Below, piece after piece: positions 20,433-28,296 of a stretch of DNA of 38,351 nt (its first letter is position 1; every line of letters begins with the position of its first letter). The DNA comes from Actinomycetota bacterium. GTDB taxonomy: Bacteria > Actinomycetota > Actinomycetes > Actinomycetales > Microbacteriaceae. Below the pieces are notes generated by a model. The model made no database searches. It worked only from the letters and a program-made list of their open reading frames with translations, and was not told the origin of the DNA. The stretch is taken from positions 1-38,351 of the forward strand of contig WLNS01000002.1 in assembly GCA_009699665.1 (NCBI GenBank). Direction: 5' to 3'. The translations under genes and the position numbers were made by a program.

Positions 20433-21024
20433 CAACCACGTCGATTGCCTTACGACTGACCCCGTTGTGAGAAACGTCGCGCGTGCGCAGGCCGATTTCT
20501 GACACGACCAGATTCGCCGCCGTAAAAGCGTTGGTCAATTCTTCTGTCGTGGGCAGAACGTCGGCATCCTGAGGTCCGCCGACGCCGTCCGTGAGGTTTT
20601 CGCGGGCGTGCCATACGCCAAACAGCGTGCCACCGGCAACGAGCTGGCGACCGGCATTGACAATAGCGGCAGCAAGCTCGGGGGCGGGAATCTGCAGGTA
20701 AGCAATGACCACGAGGTCTACCGGCGCGAGCAAGAAATCCTAATTCGAGTTTGCCTCAGCAACGTGGCCGTGAAAACGATTGCCGAGGCTGAGTTCTGCT
20801 GCACGTTCCAGAGACTTGCTCACCGCCACGCGGGAAAAGTCGAGGTTCTCGGCCACCCAGCCGCGCTGCGCAAACCAGAGAGCGTGTCGGCCCTCACCGC
20901 CAGCCACGTCGACCATACGGCCCGCCGGCAGAGCAGAGAGGTACTCCTCAACAAAAGTGTTCGGCTGCGGTGACCAGACCGACTCAACGGTGGCGTAACG
21001 GTCATCCCATTCGCGGGCATCCAT
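20395..21024 (-). pseudogene. Class I SAM-dependent methyltransferase interrupted by one in-frame TAG
   Basis: ORFs 20740..21024 (MDAREWDDRY..GRMVDVAGGEGRHALWFAQRGW..) and 20395..20733 (..LAPVDLVVIAYLQIPAPELAAAIVNAGRQLVAGGTLFGVWHARENL..) are in the same frame, separated only by TAG GAT TTC. Together they form one roughly 200-aa methyltransferase. Confidence 0.8.
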
Positions 21025-21039
21025 GATGGCGTTTGGCCG

Positions 21040-21429
21040 CTAGCCGGTGACGACGGTGAGGCCGGTGGTCTTCGCCGCCTCATCAACACTGCCGAGGTTT
21101 TGGACGTTGGTGAATCCCATGCTCGCCATCATGTCGAGGGCCTGGCCGGCGAGATTGCCCGAGCGGCAGTAGACCACGTAGTGAGCCGCCTTGTCGAGCA
21201 CGCCGATAGCCTGCATGAATTCCTCGCCCTGCCAGTTGATATTCACGGCACCCGCAAGATGGCCGGCGGCAAAGTTCTCCGGCGTGCCCACGTCGATAAC
21301 AATCGTGTCGGCGGTGAAGTCGATGGCGGCCATGGGCGCGTTACTTCCGGTTGGCGCACAGGCGCTGAGGCCAAATCCCGCCGCGCCGAGGGTTGCGGCG
21401 ATCGCCAACGCGGTGATGATTCGCTTCAT
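21040..21429 (-). CDS. Rhodanese-domain lipoprotein
   Basis: Signal peptide and lipobox (MKRIITALAIAATLGAAGFGLSAC); IDVGTPENFAAGHLAGAVNINWQGEEF; active-site loop VVYCRSGNLAGQA. Confidence 0.9.
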   Translation of the reverse strand: MKRIITALAIAATLGAAGFGLSACAPTGSNAPMAAIDFTADTIVIDVGTPENFAAGHLAGAVNINWQGEEFMQAIGVLDKAAHYVVYCRSGNLAGQALDMMASMGFTNVQNLGSVDEAAKTTGLTVVTG

Positions 21430-21445
21430 TTAGGTTATCCTCTCG

Positions 21446-21476
21446 ATACCCCCTAGGGTATACTCAGTCTATACCC
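21446..21476. promoter_or_regulatory. Candidate CsoR/CstR-family operator
   Basis: Two overlapping inverted repeats sharing the middle half-site: ATACCC-N4-GGGTAT (21446-21461) and GGGTATA-N7-TATACCC (21456-21476), in the divergent promoter between the rhodanese and the regulator. Confidence 0.75.
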
Positions 21477-21490
21477 ACGAAAGGTGAATC

Positions 21491-21748
21491 ATGAGACTAC
21501 CTGCCGAAGAACTAAAAAAAGCTCGCAACCGGCTCGTTCGTGTGCAGGGTCAAATTGGCGGCCTCGTGCGCATGATCGACGAAGGTCGCGACTGCACTGA
21601 GATTCTCACTCAGCTGGCTGCCGCGAGCACGGCACTGGATCGCGCCGGGTTCAACATTATTGCCACCGGAATGAGTCACTGTGGTACCGGTCCCGAGGGC
21701 GACATGAATCGCGATGCTCTCGAAAAAGCCTTCATGTCGATGGCGTAG
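21491..21748 (+). CDS. CsoR/FrmR/CstR-family (DUF156) repressor
   Basis: LPAEELKKARNRLVRVQGQIGGLVRMIDEGRDCTEILTQLAAASTALDRAGFNIIATGMSHC; conserved Cys pair. The CsoR copper-ligand His position (four residues before the second Cys) is Gly. Confidence 0.92.
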   Translation: MRLPAEELKKARNRLVRVQGQIGGLVRMIDEGRDCTEILTQLAAASTALDRAGFNIIATGMSHCGTGPEGDMNRDALEKAFMSMA

Positions 21749-21781
21749 CGAGCCAGACACATCCGACGCAAAAAAGGAGAG

Positions 21782-23449
21782 GTGAAAACCGTGAAGACAA
21801 TCATTATCGGTGGGGTGGCCGGCGGCATGTCGGCAGCGACGCGTCTGCGCCGACTCGACGAGCACGCCGACATTACGGTCTACGAACAGGGCCCCCACGT
21901 GTCGTTTGCGAACTGCGGCCTGCCTTATTTCATTGGCGACGTTATTGCGCAAGAACAGAGCCTGCTCGTGCAAACCCCCGACGCGCTGTTGCGTCGATTT
22001 CGACTCTCGGTCAAGGTCAACACTCGTGTGGTGCAGATCGACCTGGCATCGCGCACCATCACCGCACGTGATGTACTCACCGGAGAAGAACTCAGCGATA
22101 CCTATGACGCGCTCATTCTCTCGCCGGGTGCCCATCCCCGCGTGCTCGACATTCCGGGGGCTGAGCGCGCCTTCTCGCTTCGCGATGTGCCTGACGCGGT
22201 TCGCATTAAAAGCGCGATCGACGAAAAACAAGCCACGACGGCGGTTATTCTCGGCGGCGGATTTATCGGCGTTGAAATGGCAGAGAACCTGCGGCACCGC
22301 GGGCTGCACGTCACGATTGTGCAGTCGGGTCACACAATTTTGCCGCAGTTCGATCCCGAAATGATTGAGCCTTTTCACGCGTCGCTGCGCGCCAATGGCG
22401 TGAATATTATTCTGGGCCGAACCGCGACCGAGATTACCCACGATGAGGTTGTGCTCACCGACGGCAATCGCCTCCCGGCCGACCTCGTGATTTCGTCTAT
22501 CGGGGTGGTGGCTGATGTCGTGCTGGCCGAAGAAGCCGGATTGCGGTTATCTCCCGCGGGCGGCATCTGGGTCGATGAGAATCATCGCACCAGCGACCCC
22601 GCTATTTACGCTGTTGGTGACGCTGCGGCCAAACACAGTGACCTCACTGGCCAGGATCAGATGGTGTGGCTGGCAAACCTCGCCAACCGACATGGTCGTG
22701 CAGTTGCCGATGTCATTGCGGGAAAGCCCAGCCCGGAACACGCCAGTCAGGGAACGGGCATTATTGGAGCCTTTGGAATGGTCGTCGCCGTGACGGGCCT
22801 GACCGAAAAGGCCGCCCTCGGTGCGGGAATACCGATTCTGGTGGCTCACGCGCATCCGAGCTCTCACGCGGGCTACTACCCGGGCGCGGCGACCCTGGCT
22901 CTCAAAATTGTTTTCGCGCCCGACACGGGCCGCATTCTCGGGGCCCAAGCAATGGGAACCGATGGAGCAGATAAGCGCATCGACGTCTTGGCCACCGCAA
23001 TCTATGCCGGGCTCACCGTTGATGACCTGATGAACCTCGAGTTGGCCTACGCCCCCCAGTTTGGATCGGCCAAAGACGCCGTCAACCAGCTCGGCTATGT
23101 CGCAAATAATGTGTGGCATAAGCGAACACCGAGTGTGCAATGGCATGAACTCGACGCGCGCCTTGCCGAAGGCGCGACCCTGATTGACGTGCGAACGTCG
23201 GCTGAAAACGAAGCGGGCGATATTCCGGGCGCAATTCTGATACCGGTGGATGAACTGCGATCGCGCCTCGACGAGATTCCTGACGGCGAGGTCATTGTGC
23301 ACTGTCGGGTGGGCCAGCGCGGACATACCGCCGCCCAGGTGCTGCTGCAGAACGGCAAGAATGCCCATAACCTTGACGGAGGTTGGCTTACCTGGCGCGC
23401 TGGCATGGACGCTCGCGGGCGCGCACAATCGATGCTCACTCAGCAATAA
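21782..23449 (+). CDS. CoA-disulfide reductase / FAD-dependent pyridine nucleotide oxidoreductase with C-terminal rhodanese domain
   Basis: IIIGGVAGGMSAATRLRRLDEHADITVYEQGPHVSFANCGLPYFIG (CoADR active Cys); C-terminal LIDVRTSAENEAGDIPGAILIPVDELRSRLDEIPDGEVIVHCRVGQRGHTAAQVL. Start may be GTG 21782 or GTG 21791. Confidence 0.93.
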   Translation: MKTVKTIIIGGVAGGMSAATRLRRLDEHADITVYEQGPHVSFANCGLPYFIGDVIAQEQSLLVQTPDALLRRFRLSVKVNTRVVQIDLASRTITARDVLTGEELSDTYDALILSPGAHPRVLDIPGAERAFSLRDVPDAVRIKSAIDEKQATTAVILGGGFIGVEMAENLRHRGLHVTIVQSGHTILPQFDPEMIEPFHASLRANGVNIILGRTATEITHDEVVLTDGNRLPADLVISSIGVVADVVLAEEAGLRLSPAGGIWVDENHRTSDPAIYAVGDAAAKHSDLTGQDQMVWLANLANRHGRAVADVIAGKPSPEHASQGTGIIGAFGMVVAVTGLTEKAALGAGIPILVAHAHPSSHAGYYPGAATLALKIVFAPDTGRILGAQAMGTDGADKRIDVLATAIYAGLTVDDLMNLELAYAPQFGSAKDAVNQLGYVANNVWHKRTPSVQWHELDARLAEGATLIDVRTSAENEAGDIPGAILIPVDELRSRLDEIPDGEVIVHCRVGQRGHTAAQVLLQNGKNAHNLDGGWLTWRAGMDARGRAQSMLTQQ

Positions 23450-23494
23450 CCGACCACGAAACCCGGCGAACAAACCCAACGAAAGGAAAACTAC

Positions 23495-23614
23495 ATGTGC
23501 AAGCGCGTTGAATGTGACAAGTGTGGCAAGCCCACCTGGGAAGGCTGCGGAGAGCACATCGAAGAGGCACTCGAGGGCGTTGCCCCCGCAGACCGCTGCC
23601 AGTGCGAGAAGTAA
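23495..23614 (+). CDS. 39-aa Cys-rich small protein (not in ORF track)
   Basis: ATG preceded by gaaaggaaaa; translation MCKRVECDKCGKPTWEGCGEHIEEALEGVAPADRCQCEK, then TAA. CxxC and CxC motifs. Confidence 0.8.
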   Translation: MCKRVECDKCGKPTWEGCGEHIEEALEGVAPADRCQCEK

Positions 23615-23628
23615 TCTGACGCCGCGAC

Positions 23629-25137
23629 CTACTTCGGAAGTGTCAGGATTCCATCCAGGCGTCGAGCAACGCTTGAATCTGCGTCGCGGAGTTCTTCGGG
23701 AAGAATGAAATCAGGAGCGTCTTGCCAAGCGAGAGGCCGAAGGAATCGGCGCATTGCTGTGATGCCCACAGACGTGTGAATTGTGTTTGTAGACGGCCAC
23801 GGTCCACCGTGGTGTTGCGCCCAACTAACCCGCACTCCCGTGGGGAAGCCATTGAAGACCAGTCGCCCGGCCCGCGGTTTCACTACATTGACGAGCTCAC
23901 GGACGAAGTCTGCGTCGTCGGTCTGATAATGAATCGACGCTGTCAATGACGAGGGAATGTTCTCAAGTGCCGCAAACAAGTCGCTATTTCCCTCGTAACG
24001 CACCGCCATTATTAGTGGCCCGAATGCCTCCTCGGCGTGACCGGGCGTGAGGTCAGAGGCCGCCACGCTAAGAATGGTTGGTGAGACAAAGAATCCCTCG
24101 GCGCCTGGCGCTTGGCCCTCAGCGACGACAGAGACGCCTGATTCGGTTGACATGCGCAGTCTGGCACCCGCGTAGGAGTCATGCACCCGTTCGTTCAAGA
24201 GGACGGCGGCGTCTGCCTCGACGAACTTCGCAGCAAGATCAGTCAAAAATGCATCGCCCAACTCGCCTGTGGGAATGAATGCGAACCCGGGCTTCGTACA
24301 CAGCTGTCCGGAAGAAGCTATGACGGACGTGGCAAGCCCCGTAGCAATCTCGTCGGATCGGGCTAAGAGCGCGGCTGAGGTTATAACGAGCGGATTCATA
24401 CTGGAGAGCTCGCCATAAAACGGGATGGGCTCATCCCGCATGTCGATGATGGCTTGAAGGCGCTTACCCGTGTCTAGTGAACCAGTAAAACCAACGGCGC
24501 TAATGGCGGGTTCCGCAACCAGGGCAGCACCGGCTTTTTGCCCATAAACGATGCCTATTGTTCCGTCAGGTGCGCCAAACTCGCGGCAGGCCCGTTCCAT
24601 AGTTGCGAAAACTGCTGCGCATGTCAGTGGGTGCGCACTATGGGCCTTGGCGACGACGGCATTTCCGGCCGCGAGAGCAGAGGCCGTGTCTCCACCCGGA
24701 ACGCTGAATGCAAAGGGGAAGTTACTCGAGCCAAACACCGCGACCGCGCCCAGAGGAACAAGGAGCCGTCGCACGTCTGGACCGGGCCCGAGGGGAGTTG
24801 TTCCGGCGTGATCGATGGCAACCTCAAGAAAGCTTCCTTCACGGACGGCTTCTGAAAACAACTGAAATTGGAAGACGGTCCTCGTCAACTCACCGTTCAG
24901 CCGGACATCTGTCAAACCCGTCTCGGCCATTGCCGTGGGGATGAGGACTTCACGGTCTGCTTCGAGTGCTGCGGCAATGGCGTCGAGTAGGTCGGCGCGA
25001 CGAAGGCGGCCAATTGCGGCCAGCTCCTTTGCCGCAGTCGCGGCACGGTGTGAAATAGCGGCGACTTCCGCGTCACTCGTGACCGCCAAATCTGTCGCCT
25101 CAGTTGCTCCGGTTCTCGGGTTTGTTGTCGTAATCAC
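23629..25137 (-). CDS. Aldehyde dehydrogenase, alpha-ketoglutaric semialdehyde (2,5-dioxovalerate) dehydrogenase-like
   Basis: LVPLGAVAVFGSSNFPFAFSVPGGDTASALAAGNAVVAKAHSAHPLT; FTGSLDTGKRL; GELSSMNPLVI; ASSGQLCTKPGFAFI (catalytic Cys). Confidence 0.87.
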   Translation of the reverse strand: MITTTNPRTGATEATDLAVTSDAEVAAISHRAATAAKELAAIGRLRRADLLDAIAAALEADREVLIPTAMAETGLTDVRLNGELTRTVFQFQLFSEAVREGSFLEVAIDHAGTTPLGPGPDVRRLLVPLGAVAVFGSSNFPFAFSVPGGDTASALAAGNAVVAKAHSAHPLTCAAVFATMERACREFGAPDGTIGIVYGQKAGAALVAEPAISAVGFTGSLDTGKRLQAIIDMRDEPIPFYGELSSMNPLVITSAALLARSDEIATGLATSVIASSGQLCTKPGFAFIPTGELGDAFLTDLAAKFVEADAAVLLNERVHDSYAGARLRMSTESGVSVVAEGQAPGAEGFFVSPTILSVAASDLTPGHAEEAFGPLIMAVRYEGNSDLFAALENIPSSLTASIHYQTDDADFVRELVNVVKPRAGRLVFNGFPTGVRVSWAQHHGGPWPSTNTIHTSVGITAMRRFLRPLAWQDAPDFILPEELRDADSSVARRLDGILTLPK

Positions 25138-25190
25138 AGTGAACTCTTTCTTCTTTGAGTGAAGGGGAATGCTGAGGAAGATCTCATGAA

Positions 25191-26255
25191 TTAGGCACTT
25201 TCGCGCGAAATAATGTCGAAGCCTAAATCGCGAACGACTCGGCCCGGAGTCTTTCGACGTGAGGCCATTGCCTTCAACAGAATCTCTGCGGCCGCCCTGC
25301 CAACGTCCTTGTTTGGTGTAAGTACGGTCGTGAGTGAGGGGGAGAGGTGTTTGGCAAGGTCAAAGTCGCCGAGACCGGTCACCCCAATCCGGCCGGGCAC
25401 GTCGATGCCACGTGACACAAATTCGAGGATGGCGCCCTCAGCAAACACGTCACTAGAACACACAAGAAGGTCAGTCTCAGGATGGCGCATCAAGACCTCA
25501 CGAGCCAGATAGCGGCCTGCTTCAATACTGATGCCGAGGTCCTCAGTGTTTACGAACCGGAGAGGCTCGCCCGGCAACTTGGTGGTCACGGCTTCTTGAA
25601 ATCCACGGAGACGTTCGTTAGCGCGCTCATCCACATCACGAAGCCAACCGGCGAAGGTTGGATGTTTGAATCCTTTGGTGATGCGCGATTCTGTAAGTAC
25701 TCGAATAGCCTGACTGTTTGAGAATCCGACGAGGGAGTCGATGGGTTTTCCCGACAGAGTGAGCGTCTCAATAATGGGAATGTTGGCCTTTGACAGCATT
25801 TGTCTGGCGAGTCGCGTGTGGCTCGTTCCCGTCAGCACCATTCCGTCTGGACGGCGACCGAGGAAGGCGCGAATCATCTCTTCTTCGGGCTCCGGATCGT
25901 ATCCGGTCGTACCGACGAACAGGTGGTATCCGTTGGGGGACAGCGTCTCGTCAAGCCCACTGAGGACGTCGGTAAAGATAGTGCCTACGAGGTTGGGGAC
26001 GAGCGCGCCTACCGTCATGCTGCGATTAGAAGCGAGATTACGGGCGGTCATGTTGGGAACGTAACCAGTGGACTGAACAGCTTTTTGAACGGTGACGAGC
26101 GTTTGCTCGCTCACCTGTTCAGGTGTCCGAAGTGCGCGAGAGACGGTTTGCGCAGACACACCCGCGAGTTCGGCAACTTCGGCAAGCGTTACCGACTGGG
26201 TCGACCGGCGGCTCGTCTTGCCAGCACTTTTTGGGCGAACAACCGGGTCACTCAT
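25191..26255 (-). CDS. LacI-family transcriptional regulator
   Basis: VTLAEVAELAGVSAQTVSRALRTPEQVSEQTLVTVQKAVQSTGYVPNMTARNLAS HTH. ATG at 26255 forms an ATGA overlap with the upstream FAH gene; the ORF track opening at 26309 is an extension. Confidence 0.94.
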   Translation of the reverse strand: MSDPVVRPKSAGKTSRRSTQSVTLAEVAELAGVSAQTVSRALRTPEQVSEQTLVTVQKAVQSTGYVPNMTARNLASNRSMTVGALVPNLVGTIFTDVLSGLDETLSPNGYHLFVGTTGYDPEPEEEMIRAFLGRRPDGMVLTGTSHTRLARQMLSKANIPIIETLTLSGKPIDSLVGFSNSQAIRVLTESRITKGFKHPTFAGWLRDVDERANERLRGFQEAVTTKLPGEPLRFVNTEDLGISIEAGRYLAREVLMRHPETDLLVCSSDVFAEGAILEFVSRGIDVPGRIGVTGLGDFDLAKHLSPSLTTVLTPNKDVGRAAAEILLKAMASRRKTPGRVVRDLGFDIISRESA

Positions 26256-27436
26256 AAGAGTCCCCGTTGGGATAAATTTGTCATCAATTCGCGCAGACCA
26301 AACACCCACGGATCACAGTCTTCACTGTAACGAACTTCGTTTATCAGGCTACCGAGAAGGGGGCTCGAGATTTGTACGACGTCGCCTACCTTGTGGGTGA
26401 ATCCGGCACCCTCGGTATCTCGGTCCTTCGTGGGAGCAAAGAGCGTGCCCAGGTAGAGAACCGCGCCGTCAGGATACTGATGATGGCGGCCAATGAGCTG
26501 GCTGACGATGTCTTCAGGATCGCGGCTGATTTTGGACATGTCTGAGGCATCCTCAAGCACGAAGCCGTCGGGCCCGCTAATGGTCAGCCCCACCTTCATT
26601 GTCCGCACGTCATCGAGTGAAAAAGTTTCGTCGAATAGCCGAATCCAGGGCCCCAGCGATCCGGAAGCGTTGTTGTCCTTGGCCTTTGAGAGCAAAAGTG
26701 CGCTGCGGCCCTCGAGGTCGCGAAGGTTGACGTCGTTACCGAGGGTCGCACCAACGATTCTTCCGGTCGACGTTATCGCGAGGACAACCTCTGGCTCGGG
26801 ATTGTTCCAAGTGGAGCCGGAGTAAATCCCGACGGGCGAGCCGAAACCAACTGTGGCCAACGTTGGAGCCTTAGTGAAGGTCTCGGCGTCGGGACCGATA
26901 CCGACCTCCAGGTATTGCGACCAGAGACCCTCTTCAATAAGGAGCTTTTTGACGTTTGCTGCCTCTGCCGAGCCAGGAACAACTGTGGCGAAGTCGTTTC
27001 CAATTTTGGAGACCATGGACTCGCGAATGCGGAGCGCGTCGGCCGCGTTGCCCAAAGATCGTTCCTCGATGACACGCTCAATCATCGACACCGCAAAGGT
27101 GACCCCCGCGGCTTTGACGACCTGCAGGTCTATGGGGCTCAAGAAGTGGAAATTTAAGGCAGAACGAGATTCTGGGGCACTTGCAGCCAAAATGTCCTCA
27201 ACTGAACCCACGCACACGCCCGTTGCATCGTGAGCCGCGCGCGCGGGATCGTCGCTTTCCATGAGGTCCCTGACGGTCGCGAAAGATCCGCTGATGTCAT
27301 AAACGCCGTCTTCGCGTAAAACCACAGGAGAGGGTCCTTCTGCGGTCGGGTTCCAAATGCGCGAGATGAGGGTTCCGCGAACGCCATCTTCAGGAAGGAT
27401 GCGTGTTGAATCTCCATACGACTTTGAAGTGTTCAT
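26252..27436 (-). CDS. FAH-family protein, 2-keto-3-deoxy-sugar-acid dehydratase (XylX)-like
   Basis: LQVVKAAGVTFAVSMIERVIEERSLGNAADALRIRESM; LATVGFGSPVGIYSGSTWNNPEPEVVLAITSTGRIVGATLGNDVNLRDLEGRSALLLSKAKDNNASGSLGPWI. Start MNTSKSYGD at 27436. Confidence 0.82.
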   Translation of the reverse strand: MNTSKSYGDSTRILPEDGVRGTLISRIWNPTAEGPSPVVLREDGVYDISGSFATVRDLMESDDPARAAHDATGVCVGSVEDILAASAPESRSALNFHFLSPIDLQVVKAAGVTFAVSMIERVIEERSLGNAADALRIRESMVSKIGNDFATVVPGSAEAANVKKLLIEEGLWSQYLEVGIGPDAETFTKAPTLATVGFGSPVGIYSGSTWNNPEPEVVLAITSTGRIVGATLGNDVNLRDLEGRSALLLSKAKDNNASGSLGPWIRLFDETFSLDDVRTMKVGLTISGPDGFVLEDASDMSKISRDPEDIVSQLIGRHHQYPDGAVLYLGTLFAPTKDRDTEGAGFTHKVGDVVQISSPLLGSLINEVRYSEDCDPWVFGLRELMTNLSQRGLL

Positions 27437-27509
27437 CGGACTCCCTGACCTTTCGAGTGGGTTTGCTTCGCCTGAGCTATCGAGGCAGCGTGAAATTAAT
27501 GCGCATGGG

Positions 27510-28295
27510 CTAGCGTCTTCGGAACACGCCCTGCCGTTTCTCGGTAAAAGCTCGACGACCCTCTCGGGCGTCGTCTGTGGCGAAAGCAACCGTCTGAAGG
27601 TCTCGCTCGTACTTCATGGACTCCGAGAACGATGATTCACGGGCAGTGCGGACATTAATCTTGGCGTGCTCGGCGGCGATGGGAGGCCGCTCCGCGATCG
27701 TCTGGGCCAAAGCCATTGCTTCAGTCATGAGAGATGCGGCGGGAACTACACGCGTGACAAGGTTCCAGCGAAGTGCGGTCGCGGAGTCCACGGCGTCGCC
27801 AGTGAGAAGCATGTACGACGCATTACTCGATCCCGCTGCTGCAGTGAGGCCATAGCTCACACCGCCTCCGCCAATCCAGCCCAGTTTGATTTCTGACGCG
27901 GCAAATGAAGCATTTTCGGCAGCGATGCGGATGTCGCAGAGCAGGGCAGTTTCGAGACCGCCACCATATGCGTAGCCGTTTATTGCACCAATCAGAGGTT
28001 TGCTCAGCTCTCGAAGGGCGTCGCAGTAGTCGACTCGATTGCGAAAATCCCAGGGCGTGTCGTAGGAATCCAGAGCGCTGATATCAGAGCCACAGCAGAA
28101 CGCGCGCTCGCCGGCACCCGTGAGGACCACTGCGCGAATCTCCGGATCGACATTGAGCGCACGTATGAGCACTTCGAGGGCGTGCGACATGGCGGGAGTC
28201 ACGGAGTTGAGTTTCTCGGGCCTGTTGAGGGTGATGACCGCCACGGCGCCCTCGCGGGTGCATGTGACGTTCTCGCTACCCGTAGAAGTGTCCAT
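27510..28295 (-). CDS. Enoyl-CoA hydratase/isomerase (crotonase) family
   Basis: AVAVITLNRPEKLNSVTPAMSHALEVLIRAL; VVLTGAGERAFCCGSDISAL; KPLIGAINGYAYGGGLETALLCDIRIAAENASFAASEIKLGWIGGGG. Confidence 0.92.
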   Translation of the reverse strand: MDTSTGSENVTCTREGAVAVITLNRPEKLNSVTPAMSHALEVLIRALNVDPEIRAVVLTGAGERAFCCGSDISALDSYDTPWDFRNRVDYCDALRELSKPLIGAINGYAYGGGLETALLCDIRIAAENASFAASEIKLGWIGGGGVSYGLTAAAGSSNASYMLLTGDAVDSATALRWNLVTRVVPAASLMTEAMALAQTIAERPPIAAEHAKINVRTARESSFSESMKYERDLQTVAFATDDAREGRRAFTEKRQGVFRRR

Positions 28296-28296
28296 G

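Noticed and set aside
22547-23557. 336-aa minus-strand ORF
   Set aside because: Antisense to the CoADR-rhodanese gene and the small Cys-rich gene; low-complexity His/Arg/Gly-rich translation with no family resemblance.
23608-23635. GAAGTA...TACTTC inverted repeat across the convergent stops at 23614/23629
   Set aside because: 6-bp arms with a 16-nt loop; too weak to call a terminator.
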